Positions 8,449 to 17,757 of a stretch of 64,000 nucleotides of DNA are shown one piece after another. The position numbers were made by a program, and so were the translations under genes. Position 1 is the stretch's first letter, and each line of letters begins with the position of its first letter. The notes under the pieces were generated by a model. That model worked only from the letters and a program-made list of their open reading frames with translations. It did no database searches and was not told the origin of the DNA. Location: positions 620,001-684,000 of the forward strand of contig JAHEXY010000001.1 of the NCBI GenBank assembly GCA_023251875.1, written 5' to 3'. This DNA is from Bacteroidota bacterium. GTDB lineage: Bacteria > Bacteroidota > Bacteroidia > JAHEXY01.

Positions 8449-9171
8449 TTAGTTAATTACAACTCTTCTCGAAATCTTTTGATTTCCATTAGACAAACAT
8501 AAAATATAGATACCTTGACGTAAATTGGCAAGGCTTACATCAGTTGAATTAATGCCCGCTTTGGCTTCAATTTTTTTATTGAACATTAAATTGCCTAACA
8601 TATTATAAACTTCAAATGATAATGTTGACGGATTAGCAGAATAAAACTGAACTTCATTTTTATTGTTGTTGCCAAGTACCATAATATTTGTAAATGCTAA
8701 AGAAGCTGGGTTGTTTGTTATAGCATCAATATTAGTAACATTATTCACTGTTAAAGTATATTGAGTTATAGTTCCAGGAAATGTACCAGCCCCAGTAATA
8801 ACGGTTCTATAATATACTTTAATAGGATAACTACCGGTTGTTGTAGGAGTGCCTATTAATTCAATACAATTATTTGAGTTGCCTGGAAATGTACAATTTG
8901 AAGGATTGCATGAAGATGTAATACCGGAAGGTAATCCAGTAACAGAATCAATATAAACTTTAGAGATAGTCCATTTTACGTTAAACATTAAAGTGTCTTT
9001 AGGAATTACAACTTGTACAGTTTGATCATAAGCTACATTTACAGTAGCATCAGATAAACTTGAAGGATAATAGCCACTTGAGGTATATGAATTATCGATT
9101 GTACACTGTGCACCAGCGTTTATGCTTAGTGCAATTGTAATAATTGCTGCAGAAAGTATGTGTTTGATCAT
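8449..9171 (-). CDS. Secreted protein with T9SS type A sorting domain (paralogue 2)
   Basis: The 240-residue protein starts with a Sec signal ending NAGAQ, has an Ig-like beta-rich middle with a CNPSNCTFPG cysteine cluster, and ends in a clear type A sorting domain (FEVYNMLGNLMFNKKIEA then LRQGIYILCLSNG). It is the paralogue of the neighbour downstream, so the pair probably arose by tandem duplication. A terminator directly follows it. The function is unknown; a surface-exposed role is inferred from the sorting domain. Confidence 0.82.
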   Translation of the reverse strand: MIKHILSAAIITIALSINAGAQCTIDNSYTSSGYYPSSLSDATVNVAYDQTVQVVIPKDTLMFNVKWTISKVYIDSVTGLPSGITSSCNPSNCTFPGNSNNCIELIGTPTTTGSYPIKVYYRTVITGAGTFPGTITQYTLTVNNVTNIDAITNNPASLAFTNIMVLGNNNKNEVQFYSANPSTLSFEVYNMLGNLMFNKKIEAKAGINSTDVSLANLRQGIYILCLSNGNQKISRRVVIN

Positions 9172-9290
9172 AGGTCTGTTTTTGGTTTAATAGTTCAATA
9201 ATATAGAAAATACTCTTTAAATGCAAAGTAACAGACAAAAATTTTATATTTTGGGGCTTTTAATATGGTTTAACATAAATCAAATTTCTT

Positions 9291-9815
9291 ATGCTTTCAA
9301 AATCGATTGAAAAAGCTTTAAATAATCAAATCACACTTGAAGCCTATGCTTCATTTTATTATTTATCTATGGCATCATGGTGTGATACGCAGGGCTATGT
9401 GGGCACTTCAAAGTTTTTATATTCACATGCCGATGAAGAAAAGATGCACATGCTAAAGATATTTCATTTTATAAATGATTCGGGATCCCATGCATTAACG
9501 CCAAGCATTAAAGAAGTTCCTCATCAGTTTAAATCCTTAAAGTATTTGTTTCAGGATGTGTTAAAACATGAACAATTGGTTTCAAAATCGATAAACCAAT
9601 TGGTTGGACTTTGTTTGCAGGAAAAGGATTATTCTACTTATAATTTTTTACAGTGGTATGTTTCTGAACAACATGAAGAAGAAAAATTAATCAAAACTAT
9701 TCTTGATAAGATTAAATTAATTGGAGAAACCCAACCCGGCATGTATATGATTGATAAAGAAATTGAAGGCATGATTGGAACCGGAGTGGATACCGGTATT
9801 TCAAATCCTGCTTAA
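9291..9815 (+). CDS. Ferritin (iron storage)
   Basis: The 174-residue four-helix protein has the ferroxidase pattern of prokaryotic ferritins: E17 (LEAYASFYYL), the HADEEKMH motif near residues 46-53, the later glutamate in KHEQ, and EQHEEEKL near 126-133. It would store iron in the cytoplasm and protect against Fenton chemistry. Its length equals FtnA. It is alone on the plus strand between two minus-strand genes, with yidC converging 16 bases downstream. No FNR-like palindrome was found in its upstream gap. Confidence 0.93.
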   Translation: MLSKSIEKALNNQITLEAYASFYYLSMASWCDTQGYVGTSKFLYSHADEEKMHMLKIFHFINDSGSHALTPSIKEVPHQFKSLKYLFQDVLKHEQLVSKSINQLVGLCLQEKDYSTYNFLQWYVSEQHEEEKLIKTILDKIKLIGETQPGMYMIDKEIEGMIGTGVDTGISNPA

Positions 9816-9831
9816 AATTAAACTTACAACC

Positions 9832-11727
9832 TTACTTAGGCAACTTCATTCCTCTTTGCTTGGCCATTTCTTCTAATCTTTTTTGAAAAGAAGATTTTTT
9901 CTGAGTGGAAGATTTTTTTCTGTACGCTTCAATTTTTGCAAGTAAAGCTTTTTCATCAATAAATTTACGCATAATTAATTGTTGGCCTATAGTAATAAGG
10001 TTAGCTAAAAAATAGTAATAGCTCAATGCAGAAGACATATTGTTTAATATTCCCAAGAAAATAATTGGCATGATGTACATCATCCATTGCATTTGTTTCA
10101 TTTGAGGATTACTGCCCATTTGGTCTTTATTCATTAACATAGTTCCAAATGTTGTTAATGTCATGAGTATGGCAAATAAGCTTATGTGATTTCCATAAAC
10201 CGAACTAAGAATAGGAATATCATTACTCCAACTAAAAATGGAATCGTAACTAGAAAGATCACTTGCCCATAAAAAACTCTTTTGACGAAGTTCAATAGAA
10301 GATGGAAAGAAATTTAACAAAGCCATTAAAATAGGTAGCTGAAGTAACATCGGCAAGCATCCTCCCAAAGCGCTTACTCCAGCCTGACTCATAATGGTTT
10401 GTTTTTCTTGATAGCTTTTTAACATGTCTTCTTGTTTGCCTGCATATTTTTTATCAATTACATCTAGTTCCGGTTTTATAACTTTCATTTTGGCTCCAGA
10501 TAAATACGCTTTATAGGTAAGCGGAAATAATAATGTTTTAAGAACAAGTGTTAAAATTAAAATGATAATGCCATAGCTTGCTATATATTTTCCAAAGAAA
10601 TTAAAAAGAGGAATTACAATCCATTTATTGATATAAGAAATAAAATTCCATCCCAAATAAATTTGATTTTCTAATCCAATGTTATAATCTTTTAAGTCTT
10701 GATAATTATTGGGCCCAAAATACATTTGCATAGGAAAAGAGCTTTGAGCTGTTCTTGGATCATAAGGTATAATAATATTGGCAGTCATTTGCTTTACATA
10801 ATTTTCTGAAGCTATATCTGTTTGAGTTTTAACAGTTGCTGCATCAAATTCTTTAGCAGAAGCAATAAGTACACAAGAGAAAAAATCATGTTTAAATGAA
10901 ATCCATTTTAAGGGAGTTGTTAATTTTTGATCTTTATCGCTTGTTTTTGTTAAATAATCAACATCGTCTGTGGCGTATTTATAGTAAACAGTACTTTCAT
11001 TTCTTTCGTTTTTAAGATTCTTTTCTGAGCGAGGTGCATTAACTGCCCAATCGAGCATAAAATAGTTGGTATTGGCATTAATAATATTTTGCATGCCAAC
11101 CGTATTAATATTGGTGTTGAGCATGTAACTATTGCCGTGCAAAGTGTACTGGTATTCGATATACTGATTTTCTCCCGCATACAAACGCATAGCTATTGTT
11201 GAAGAATCATTATTGGCAACTGTTACAGATGTATTGGTAGGTGTAAAAAATAATTGATCGGTATTGATATTTTTATTTTGCGCAAAAAAGTTTAATCTAA
11301 ATGCAGATGAATCTCCTTTAAATAAAACCAAAGGCATAGAATCATAAGTTTTGTATTTTTTTAATTCAACAGAATAAACACGACCACCTTTATTGGATAG
11401 CGTAACTTTTATTAATTCATTTTCGAGAGTGGTAAACTGTTCTGTTCCTTTTGCTGCATTTGCAAAAATGCCTAACTCGTCAATTAGTTTTTTATTGGCT
11501 GAAGAATCTGTTTGAGCAGCAACAGTACTTACCGAAGCTTGCGCTACATGACTAGTATCGTTTGACAATATTATAGTAGTTGAATCAGAAGCATGAACTA
11601 ATGCTAAAGAGTCTTGGTATTGTTTATCAAATACAGCTTTTTCGCTTGCTTGTTTTGATTGGTAAAATGTGAAACCGAAAATAATGAGTCCGATTAGTAT
11701 AAAACCGATGATGGAATTACGATCCAT
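9832..11727 (-). CDS. yidC: Membrane protein insertase YidC
   Basis: The 631-residue protein has an N-terminal transmembrane helix (IIGFILIGLIIFGF), a large periplasmic beta domain, and the conserved C-terminal insertase core with five hydrophobic helices (from about residue 360), followed by a basic tail. It inserts and folds inner-membrane proteins together with or apart from SecYEG. The size is typical of Bacteroidota YidC. It is divergent from the cytochrome c/nosZ operon with about 200 bases between. Confidence 0.96.
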   Translation of the reverse strand: MDRNSIIGFILIGLIIFGFTFYQSKQASEKAVFDKQYQDSLALVHASDSTTIILSNDTSHVAQASVSTVAAQTDSSANKKLIDELGIFANAAKGTEQFTTLENELIKVTLSNKGGRVYSVELKKYKTYDSMPLVLFKGDSSAFRLNFFAQNKNINTDQLFFTPTNTSVTVANNDSSTIAMRLYAGENQYIEYQYTLHGNSYMLNTNINTVGMQNIINANTNYFMLDWAVNAPRSEKNLKNERNESTVYYKYATDDVDYLTKTSDKDQKLTTPLKWISFKHDFFSCVLIASAKEFDAATVKTQTDIASENYVKQMTANIIIPYDPRTAQSSFPMQMYFGPNNYQDLKDYNIGLENQIYLGWNFISYINKWIVIPLFNFFGKYIASYGIIILILTLVLKTLLFPLTYKAYLSGAKMKVIKPELDVIDKKYAGKQEDMLKSYQEKQTIMSQAGVSALGGCLPMLLQLPILMALLNFFPSSIELRQKSFLWASDLSSYDSIFSWSNDIPILSSVYGNHISLFAILMTLTTFGTMLMNKDQMGSNPQMKQMQWMMYIMPIIFLGILNNMSSALSYYYFLANLITIGQQLIMRKFIDEKALLAKIEAYRKKSSTQKKSSFQKRLEEMAKQRGMKLPK

Positions 11728-11830
11728 ATATATTATTGTTTTTGTTTGTTATTAGTTGTTAGGGCAACAACAAATTTGGCTGCAAAGATACTAATAAATC
11801 ACAATAGATAAAGCATCATTAAAAGAGAAT

Positions 11831-11844
11831 ATGACTTCTGTCAT
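11831..11844. promoter_or_regulatory. FNR-like operator ATGAC-TTCT-GTCAT
   Basis: This perfect palindrome lies about 94 bases upstream of the cytochrome c gene that starts the nos operon. It is the TGAC/GTCA version of the half-site seen at other respiratory genes in the window. Confidence 0.65.
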
Positions 11845-11931
11845 CACAAAACATAATGGGCGTCATTTCTCATGTTTTATATCCCCATTACATTTGATAT
11901 ATAAAACAAACCATATTTAAAATTTATCATC

Positions 11932-12450
11932 ATGAAAATTCATCTAAACCTTAAAGAAAAAGCAGTTTCAATAAGTGTAATTGTAAGCTTGCTTGTTGTT
12001 TTCTATAGTTGTTCAAATAGTAGCAGTACTGAAAATACTTCTACTTCAGGAACTACAGAATCATCTGCAAGTTCCACTTCTGCAAGTAATACAGAAGCCG
12101 CACCTGCTGATCCTATGACTGATAAAGGAATCGGTCCCATTACTTCTTCAATTGAAATTGCAGCATTAGATAATGCATTAGCAGATAAAGGTAAAGGCAT
12201 ATTTGAAGCCAAATGCAGTGCTTGTCATAAAATTGAAAAAAGAGTTGTTGGGCCTGCATTGGGAGGGGTAACTAAAAGGCGTACACCGGAGTGGGTAATG
12301 AATATGATTCTTAATCCAAATGAAATGACAGCAAATGATCCTATTGCAAAAGATTTACTTGCTAATTATGCTGCTCAAATGGCCAATCAAAATTTAACAC
12401 AAGATGAAGCAAGGGCTGTACTTGAGTTTTTTAGATCAAATGACAAATAA
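11932..12450 (+). CDS. Lipid-anchored c-type cytochrome of the nos operon
   Basis: The 172-residue protein has a lipoprotein signal (LLVVFYSCSNS, lipobox cysteine in FYSC), a Ser/Thr/Ala-rich linker of about 45 residues, and a single class I cytochrome c domain with the heme motif CSACHK and a methionine-bearing C-terminal part (AAQMANQNLT). It would sit on the periplasmic side of a membrane and pass electrons, most likely to NosZ, whose gene starts 28 bases downstream. Its heme domain is paralogous to the cytochrome at 58890-59564. Lack of a nosR gene here makes it a good candidate for the electron donor. Confidence 0.88.
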   Translation: MKIHLNLKEKAVSISVIVSLLVVFYSCSNSSSTENTSTSGTTESSASSTSASNTEAAPADPMTDKGIGPITSSIEIAALDNALADKGKGIFEAKCSACHKIEKRVVGPALGGVTKRRTPEWVMNMILNPNEMTANDPIAKDLLANYAAQMANQNLTQDEARAVLEFFRSNDK

Positions 12451-12478
12451 GTTTTTAACTAACCTAAATTTATATTTT

Positions 12479-14476
12479 ATGAATGTTTCATATTTCTGCA
12501 AAAGATTTTCTCAGGAAATGCTTTTAGCTATTGTATTAACAACACTACTTTTTAGCGGTTGTAAAAATGGAGGCAAAGGATCTTCTTCTCCTATGGCCAT
12601 GAGTGATGATGCAGCATCAAAAGTATATGTTGCTCCAGGTAAGTATGATGATTATTATATGTTTACTTCTGGTGGATTTAGTGGGCAAGTTGGCGTTTAT
12701 GGTTTGCCTTCGGGTCGTTTGTTAAAAGTACTTCCTGTTTTTTCTCAAAATCCTGAAAATGGTTATGGCTATAGTGAAGAAACAAAGCCTATGTTAATGA
12801 CGTCTCATGGATTTGTGCCTTGGGGCGATGCCCACCATCCATCTCTATCTAAAACAGATGGAAATGCAGATGGTCGTTGGTTATTTATAAATGAAAACAA
12901 TACACCACGTATTGCGCGTTTAGATTTAAAAACTTTTACTACCTCTGATATTATTGAAATACCAAATAGTAGCGGTAATCACCCTTCGCCTTTTTGTACT
13001 GAAAATACAGAATATGTAATTGCAGGCACAAGATTTAGTGTTCCCGCTCCAAACAAAGATGTTCCTATTTCTTCTTACAAAGAAAATTTTAAAGGAATGA
13101 TTTCATTAGTAAAAGTTGATCAAGGTAACGGACATATGAGTTTGGCTTGCCAAATTATTACCCCTCCATTTGATTATGATAAAAATCATGCAGGGAAGGG
13201 TGTTTCAAGAGATTGGACATTTTTTACTTGCTATAATTCAGAGCAAGCCCATACTATGCTTGAAGCCAATGCCAGCCAAAATGATAAAGATTTTATTATG
13301 GCTGTTAATTGGCGAAAAGCAGAAGAATATTTAAAAGCAGGTAAGGCAAAAGAAATGAATACACCTTACTATCATAATTATATGAATGAAAGTACACAGT
13401 CGGCTGTATCTGAAGTACTGAAAAGTGAAATGGTATTGGATCCTAAAGATTGTCCGGGAATGCTATATTATATGCCATGTCCAAAATCTCCACATGGTGT
13501 TGATGTTAGTCCAACCGGTGAATACATTTGTGCTTCCGGAAAATTAGCTTCCTTAATTCCTGTTTATTCTTTTGATAAAATGCAAAAAGCAATTGAAGCA
13601 AAAGCATTTGATGGAGAAATAGATGGTATTCCTGTTTTAAAATATGATGCAGTTATTGCAGGCGAAGTTCAAAAACCAGGACTTGGTCCTTTGCATACAG
13701 AATTTGACGATAAAGGCTATGCATATACATCTATGTTTATTTCATCTGAAATTGTAAAATGGAAATTAGGTACATGGGAAATTGTTGATAGAATTCCTAC
13801 TTATTATGCAATTGGTCACTTAATGGTTCCTGGAGGTGATAGTAAAAATCCTTATGGAAAATATGTTGTTGCTTTGAATAAAATTACAAAAGACAGGTAT
13901 CTCCCTACAGGTCCTGAATTAACACAAGCTGCACAGTTAATAGATATTTCTGGAGATAAAATGAAAATGTTACTCGACTTTCCAACCATTGGTGAGCCAC
14001 ATTATGCACAAGCTATAGCTGCAGATATGCTTACAAAAAATAATGTTAAGTATTATAAAATAGAAGATAATCATCACCCTTATGTTTGTAAATCTGAAAA
14101 AGATACAAGGGTTGAAAGAAAGGGAAATGAAGTACATATTTATATGACATGTATTCGTTCTCACTTTGCGCCTGACAATATTGAGGGCGTTAAAGTTGGC
14201 GATGTAGTTTACTTTCATATTACAAATCTTGAACAAGATTGGGATGTACCGCATGGATTTGCTGTTGAAGGCAACAATAACTCTGAATTATTAATTATGC
14301 CCGGAGAAACAAGAACTTTAAAATGGGAGCCAAAAGATATTGGCATAATTCCATTCTATTGCACCGATTTTTGTTCTGCACTTCATCAAGAAATGCAAGG
14401 TTATATTAGGGTTTCAGATAAAAATGCCAATACACCAATTAAATTTAGCTTAAATGAAGATGACAGTCAAAAGTAA
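12479..14476 (+). CDS. nosZ: Nitrous oxide reductase, clade II
   Basis: The enzyme reduces N2O to N2 in the periplasm. The N-terminal beta-propeller carries histidine motifs for the CuZ centre (DAHHPSLS, SPHGVDVSP, GPLHTEFD, IGHLMVPGG, GEPHYAQAI). The C-terminal cupredoxin domain carries the CuA ligands (VPHGF and CTDFCSALHQEMQGY). I start at the ATG at 12479, giving 665 aa: the leader then reads as a Sec/lipoprotein signal ending LLFSGC, with no twin arginine, which is the clade II (atypical) pattern. The longer frame from 12404 would overlap the cytochrome gene. It is the second gene of the operon. nirK/nirS and nor genes are not in the window. Confidence 0.97.
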   Translation: MNVSYFCKRFSQEMLLAIVLTTLLFSGCKNGGKGSSSPMAMSDDAASKVYVAPGKYDDYYMFTSGGFSGQVGVYGLPSGRLLKVLPVFSQNPENGYGYSEETKPMLMTSHGFVPWGDAHHPSLSKTDGNADGRWLFINENNTPRIARLDLKTFTTSDIIEIPNSSGNHPSPFCTENTEYVIAGTRFSVPAPNKDVPISSYKENFKGMISLVKVDQGNGHMSLACQIITPPFDYDKNHAGKGVSRDWTFFTCYNSEQAHTMLEANASQNDKDFIMAVNWRKAEEYLKAGKAKEMNTPYYHNYMNESTQSAVSEVLKSEMVLDPKDCPGMLYYMPCPKSPHGVDVSPTGEYICASGKLASLIPVYSFDKMQKAIEAKAFDGEIDGIPVLKYDAVIAGEVQKPGLGPLHTEFDDKGYAYTSMFISSEIVKWKLGTWEIVDRIPTYYAIGHLMVPGGDSKNPYGKYVVALNKITKDRYLPTGPELTQAAQLIDISGDKMKMLLDFPTIGEPHYAQAIAADMLTKNNVKYYKIEDNHHPYVCKSEKDTRVERKGNEVHIYMTCIRSHFAPDNIEGVKVGDVVYFHITNLEQDWDVPHGFAVEGNNNSELLIMPGETRTLKWEPKDIGIIPFYCTDFCSALHQEMQGYIRVSDKNANTPIKFSLNEDDSQK

Positions 14477-14484
14477 ATGAGGGT

Positions 14485-14537
14485 TTGTTAATGAAAAGGT
14501 AGAATACAGCAATGTGTTCTGCCTTTTCTATTAACAA
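14485..14537 (+). promoter_or_regulatory. Strong intercistronic hairpin after nosZ
   Basis: About 20 bases on each side pair (TTGTTAA / TTAACAA outer stem, GAAAAGG / CCTTTTC inner stem, then AGAA / TTCT) around a 12-base loop with one bulge. No T-run follows directly, so it looks more like an mRNA-stabilising or attenuating element between nosZ and the next gene than a simple terminator. Confidence 0.65.
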
Positions 14538-14557
14538 GAAATTTTAAAATTAATAAG

Positions 14558-15595
14558 ATGAAAAAAATATCGACCATATTAATTGCCATTGCTTCACTTG
14601 CGCTTATTGTAAATTATTTTGTACCCATGTGGAGCATAAGCCTTGATGCGCCTCAGTATCCTGAAGGTTTAGGTTTTTTAATTTGGTTAAATAAAATGAC
14701 AGGTGATTTGCATACTGTTAATGGACTTAACCATTACATTGGCATGAAATTAATAGAACCTGATTCAATACCTGAATTAAAATGGATGCCGTATTTAGTA
14801 GGTATAATAATTGGATTGGGATTTTTAGTGGTGTTAGCGAGAAAAAAATGGTTGCTTTATACTTGGACTTTTTTATTTCTTGCTCTCTGTGTTGTTGGTT
14901 GTATAGATTTTTATTTATGGGAATATGATTATGGCCATAATTTAAATCCTCATGCAGCCATAATTGTTCCTGGAATGACCTACCAGCCACCATTAATTGG
15001 AGATAAGCAATTGCTTAATTTCACTGCTCATTCATATCCTGATATTGGCGGCATGGCAATTATTATAGCTGCATTAATAGCCTTTCTTGTAAGTGTTTTT
15101 GAGCTAAAATTATCGTTTAAAAAAGTAAGTTCAAGCTATTCTTCGTTTTCTGCAAATGCTATTTCTGGCATGCTAATTACTATAACGTTTTTATCATCAT
15201 GTAGTAATCATGAAGAGCCTATTAATTATGGAAACGAACAATGCACAAGTTGTAAAATGACCATTGCTGATAATCGTTTTGGAGCAGAAATAATTACCAA
15301 AAAAGGAAAAGTATTTAAGTTTGATTCAATAGAATGTATGTTGGCTTTTATGAATAAAAGTTCAATAGAGGCAAATGATATAGAAAAATATTTGATTACC
15401 GATTATTCCGCAACACAATCATTAGTTGATGCTTCTACCGCTTGTTACTTGACATGCAATGAAATTTCAAGTCCAATGGGTGCTAATTTAGCCGGATTTA
15501 AAGAAAAAGAAGAAGCAAATAAATTTCAATCACAAAAAGGGGGGGAAATATTATCTTGGAATGAAGTTAAACAAGAAATAAGCATACAGAAATAA
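14558..15595 (+). CDS. nosL: Fusion of a nos-operon membrane protein with copper chaperone NosL
   Basis: Residues 1-about 195 hold four hydrophobic segments (around 7-27, 78-96, 101-120, 163-185) and a GLNHYIGMK motif; this matches, from memory, the unnamed membrane protein (NosB-like) that follows nosZ in clade II operons. Residues about 200-345 are a NosL domain: a second hydrophobic stretch with lipobox-like FLSSCSN, then the copper-binding CTSCKMTI and the FDSIECMLAFM motif. NosL delivers copper for NosZ maturation. In most genomes the two parts are separate genes, so this is a fusion or a lost stop. The gene lies between nosZ and nosD. Confidence 0.85.
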   Translation: MKKISTILIAIASLALIVNYFVPMWSISLDAPQYPEGLGFLIWLNKMTGDLHTVNGLNHYIGMKLIEPDSIPELKWMPYLVGIIIGLGFLVVLARKKWLLYTWTFLFLALCVVGCIDFYLWEYDYGHNLNPHAAIIVPGMTYQPPLIGDKQLLNFTAHSYPDIGGMAIIIAALIAFLVSVFELKLSFKKVSSSYSSFSANAISGMLITITFLSSCSNHEEPINYGNEQCTSCKMTIADNRFGAEIITKKGKVFKFDSIECMLAFMNKSSIEANDIEKYLITDYSATQSLVDASTACYLTCNEISSPMGANLAGFKEKEEANKFQSQKGGEILSWNEVKQEISIQK

Positions 15596-15613
15596 ATACT
15601 TAATGCATGTTGC

Positions 15614-15705
15614 TTAAGGGAGTTCTAAAAATTACAATTTTTGTCCCTCTCTTTGAGAGGGATTAAGGGAGAGGAAAAAAAAATAATTTTTAGAACTCTC
15701 CTTAA
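15614..15705 (+). repeat. Dispersed palindromic repeat, copy B
   Basis: The ends TTAAGGGAGTTCTAAAAATT and AATTTTTAGAACTCTCCTTAA are near-perfect inverted repeats. The core is TCCCTCTC-TTTGAGAGGGA followed by TTAAGGGAGAGG. It fills the gap between the nosL fusion and nosD. Confidence 0.88.
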
Positions 15706-15722
15706 CCTATACAATCTCTATT

Positions 15723-16961
15723 GTGGTAAAAAATATCCTGTTTTTCATTTCTATTTTCATTTTTTCAATTACTGCACAATATGCCAGTACCATTTTTGTT
15801 TCTCCAAATGGAAAAAATAATTCTATTGCCAAAGCCATCCAAATGGCTCAATCTAGAGATAAAATTGTAATTAAGCCCGGCAAATATTTTGAAAATGCTA
15901 TTGTAATTGATAAACCTCTTGATATAGAAGGAGAGCTCTATCCTATTCTTGACGGGAACAATAAAGAAGGTGTTTTTATTGTAAAATCTGATAGTGTAAC
16001 AATTAAAGGTTTGCAAATTCAAAATATAGGAATGAGCCAAATTGATGACAGGGCAGGCATAAAATTTTTTAGTGTAAAAAATTGTCTGGTCGAAAATAAT
16101 AAATTGATCAATACCTGTTTTGGAATTTACTTTGCAAGATCAAGTGATTGTGTAATACGCAATAATTTTGTGCAAGGTTTTGCAACAAGAGAAACAGAAA
16201 CCGGAAATGCCATTCATCTATTTAAGTGTACTAATTTTTTAATTGAAAACAATACTGTTTCCGGACACAGAGATGGTATCTATTTTGAATTTGTTGAAAA
16301 CACAAAAGTTTGTGGAAATACAAGTTTTAAACAAATTAGATATGGTATGCATTTTATGTTTTCGCACGAAAACGAATATTCTAAAAATAAATTTTTTAAC
16401 AATGGTGCCGGTGTAGCCGTAATGTATTCGCATCACATATACATGCACGAAAATGAATTTACCGATAATTGGAGCCCTGTTTCAAATGGTTTGTTGCTAA
16501 AAGATATTAAAGACAGTAAAATTGAAAATAATTTTATTGATAGAAATACCATTGGCTTATTTGCTGAAGGCTGCTTGCGATTAGAAGTAAAGCATAACCG
16601 ATTTTCTAAAAATGGTTGGGCATTAAAAGTTTTAGGAGACTGTTATGATAATAATTTTACCGACAATAATTTTATCTCCAATACCTTTGAAGTAGTTACC
16701 AATGCTACTGTAAGCAATAATATATTTGAACATAATTATTGGACAGAATATAGTGGTTATGATTTAAATAACGATGGTATTGGCGATGTGCCTCACAGTC
16801 CCGTTAAATTGTATACCTATTTAATAGAAAGAGTACCTGAAAGTATTGTACTTTTAAGAAGTTTATTTATCGATTTATTAAATTTAGCAGAGAAAGTTGC
16901 ACCTGTAATAACACCTGAATCGTTAGAAGATCATAAACCGGCAATGAAAGCAATTAAATGA
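15723..16961 (+). CDS. nosD: NosD, periplasmic copper-site maturation protein
   Basis: The 412-residue protein has a Sec signal (FFISIFIFSITAQYAS) and a long right-handed parallel beta-helix with repeated N-rich turns (IENNTVSG, IENNFIDRN, and similar) of the NosD/CASH type. With NosF and NosY it forms the ABC system needed to build the CuZ centre of NosZ. The start is GTG at 15723; no upstream ATG fits. The stop overlaps the nosF start by four bases, indicating coupling. Length is normal for the family. Confidence 0.93.
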   Translation: MVKNILFFISIFIFSITAQYASTIFVSPNGKNNSIAKAIQMAQSRDKIVIKPGKYFENAIVIDKPLDIEGELYPILDGNNKEGVFIVKSDSVTIKGLQIQNIGMSQIDDRAGIKFFSVKNCLVENNKLINTCFGIYFARSSDCVIRNNFVQGFATRETETGNAIHLFKCTNFLIENNTVSGHRDGIYFEFVENTKVCGNTSFKQIRYGMHFMFSHENEYSKNKFFNNGAGVAVMYSHHIYMHENEFTDNWSPVSNGLLLKDIKDSKIENNFIDRNTIGLFAEGCLRLEVKHNRFSKNGWALKVLGDCYDNNFTDNNFISNTFEVVTNATVSNNIFEHNYWTEYSGYDLNNDGIGDVPHSPVKLYTYLIERVPESIVLLRSLFIDLLNLAEKVAPVITPESLEDHKPAMKAIK

Positions 16962-17662
16962 TAAAATTTACAGACATACATAAATCGTTCGGGAAATTAC
17001 AAGTTCTCAAAGGCGTTTCTTTTGACATTCAAAAGGGGCAGTGCATGGCAATTTTAGGCCCTAATGGTTCCGGTAAATCAACTTTAATAAAATCTATTTT
17101 AGGTTTGGTAATTCCTGATAAAGGAGAAATTTTTATTGATGAAAATAATATTATTGGCCAATCTGATTATAGAAATGAAATTGGCTATTTGCCTCAAATA
17201 ACAAAACTGCCTGAAAATATTTCAGTAATTGAATTGTTAAAAATGATTCAAGATATTAGAAAAACTACAGGAAATATAGATGAATTGGTTACCTACTTTG
17301 GCATTGCTAATTATTTAAATAAAACATTAAAAACTTTATCAGGAGGTACGCGCCAAAAAGTAAATGTGATTTTATCTTTAATGTTTAATGCATCACTTTA
17401 TATTTTTGATGAACCTACTGTTGGCCTAGATCCTATTTCATGCGTAAAATTTAAACAAAGAGTATTGCAAGAAAAACAAAATGGCAAAACCGTAATTCTT
17501 ACTACCCATATTTTATCAGAAGTAGAAGAATTAGCCGATCAAATTGTATTTATTATGGATGGGCAAATTTATTATCATGGTTCACCTGATCAATTAAAAA
17601 ATAATTATCAAGAAAATACATTAGAAAAAGCCATTGCAAAAATGCTGGAAACTTATAAATAG
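16958..17662 (+). CDS. nosF: NosF, ABC transporter ATPase for NosZ maturation
   Basis: The 234-residue protein has Walker A GPNGSGKST (about 34-42), signature LSGGTRQK, Walker B LYIFDEPTVGLDP and the H-loop THILSE. It energises the NosDFY complex in copper-site assembly. The start codon overlaps the nosD stop (ATGA). A dispersed repeat begins at its stop codon. Confidence 0.94.
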   Translation: MIKFTDIHKSFGKLQVLKGVSFDIQKGQCMAILGPNGSGKSTLIKSILGLVIPDKGEIFIDENNIIGQSDYRNEIGYLPQITKLPENISVIELLKMIQDIRKTTGNIDELVTYFGIANYLNKTLKTLSGGTRQKVNVILSLMFNASLYIFDEPTVGLDPISCVKFKQRVLQEKQNGKTVILTTHILSEVEELADQIVFIMDGQIYYHGSPDQLKNNYQENTLEKAIAKMLETYK

Positions 17663-17737
17663 TTTAAAATTGTCCATTAATGTCCCTCTTTGTGAGAGGG
17701 ATTAAGGGAGAGGAGATAAATAAAACAATTTTAAACT
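17661..17737 (+). repeat. Dispersed palindromic repeat, copy C (shortest)
   Basis: The ends AGTTTAAAATTGT and ACAATTTTAAACT are inverted repeats; the core is TGTCCCTCTT-TGTGAGAGGGATTAAGGGAGAGG-like. It starts on the nosF stop codon and ends 20 bases before the nosY start, so it separates two genes whose products work in one complex. Confidence 0.82.
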
Positions 17738-17757
17738 ACTCGTTTAATATAAAATGT

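Noticed and set aside
9172-9290. FNR-like operator upstream of ferritin
   Set aside because: No TGAT-N4-ATCA or close variant is present in the gap.
12404-12478. Longer nosZ start upstream of 12479
   Set aside because: It would overlap the cytochrome c gene by 47 bases and put 25 residues before a good Sec/lipoprotein signal; the ATG at 12479 fits better.
17680-17757. N-terminal extension of NosY
   Set aside because: The extra residues are translated from the dispersed repeat copy C; the ATG at 17758 gives a normal permease start.
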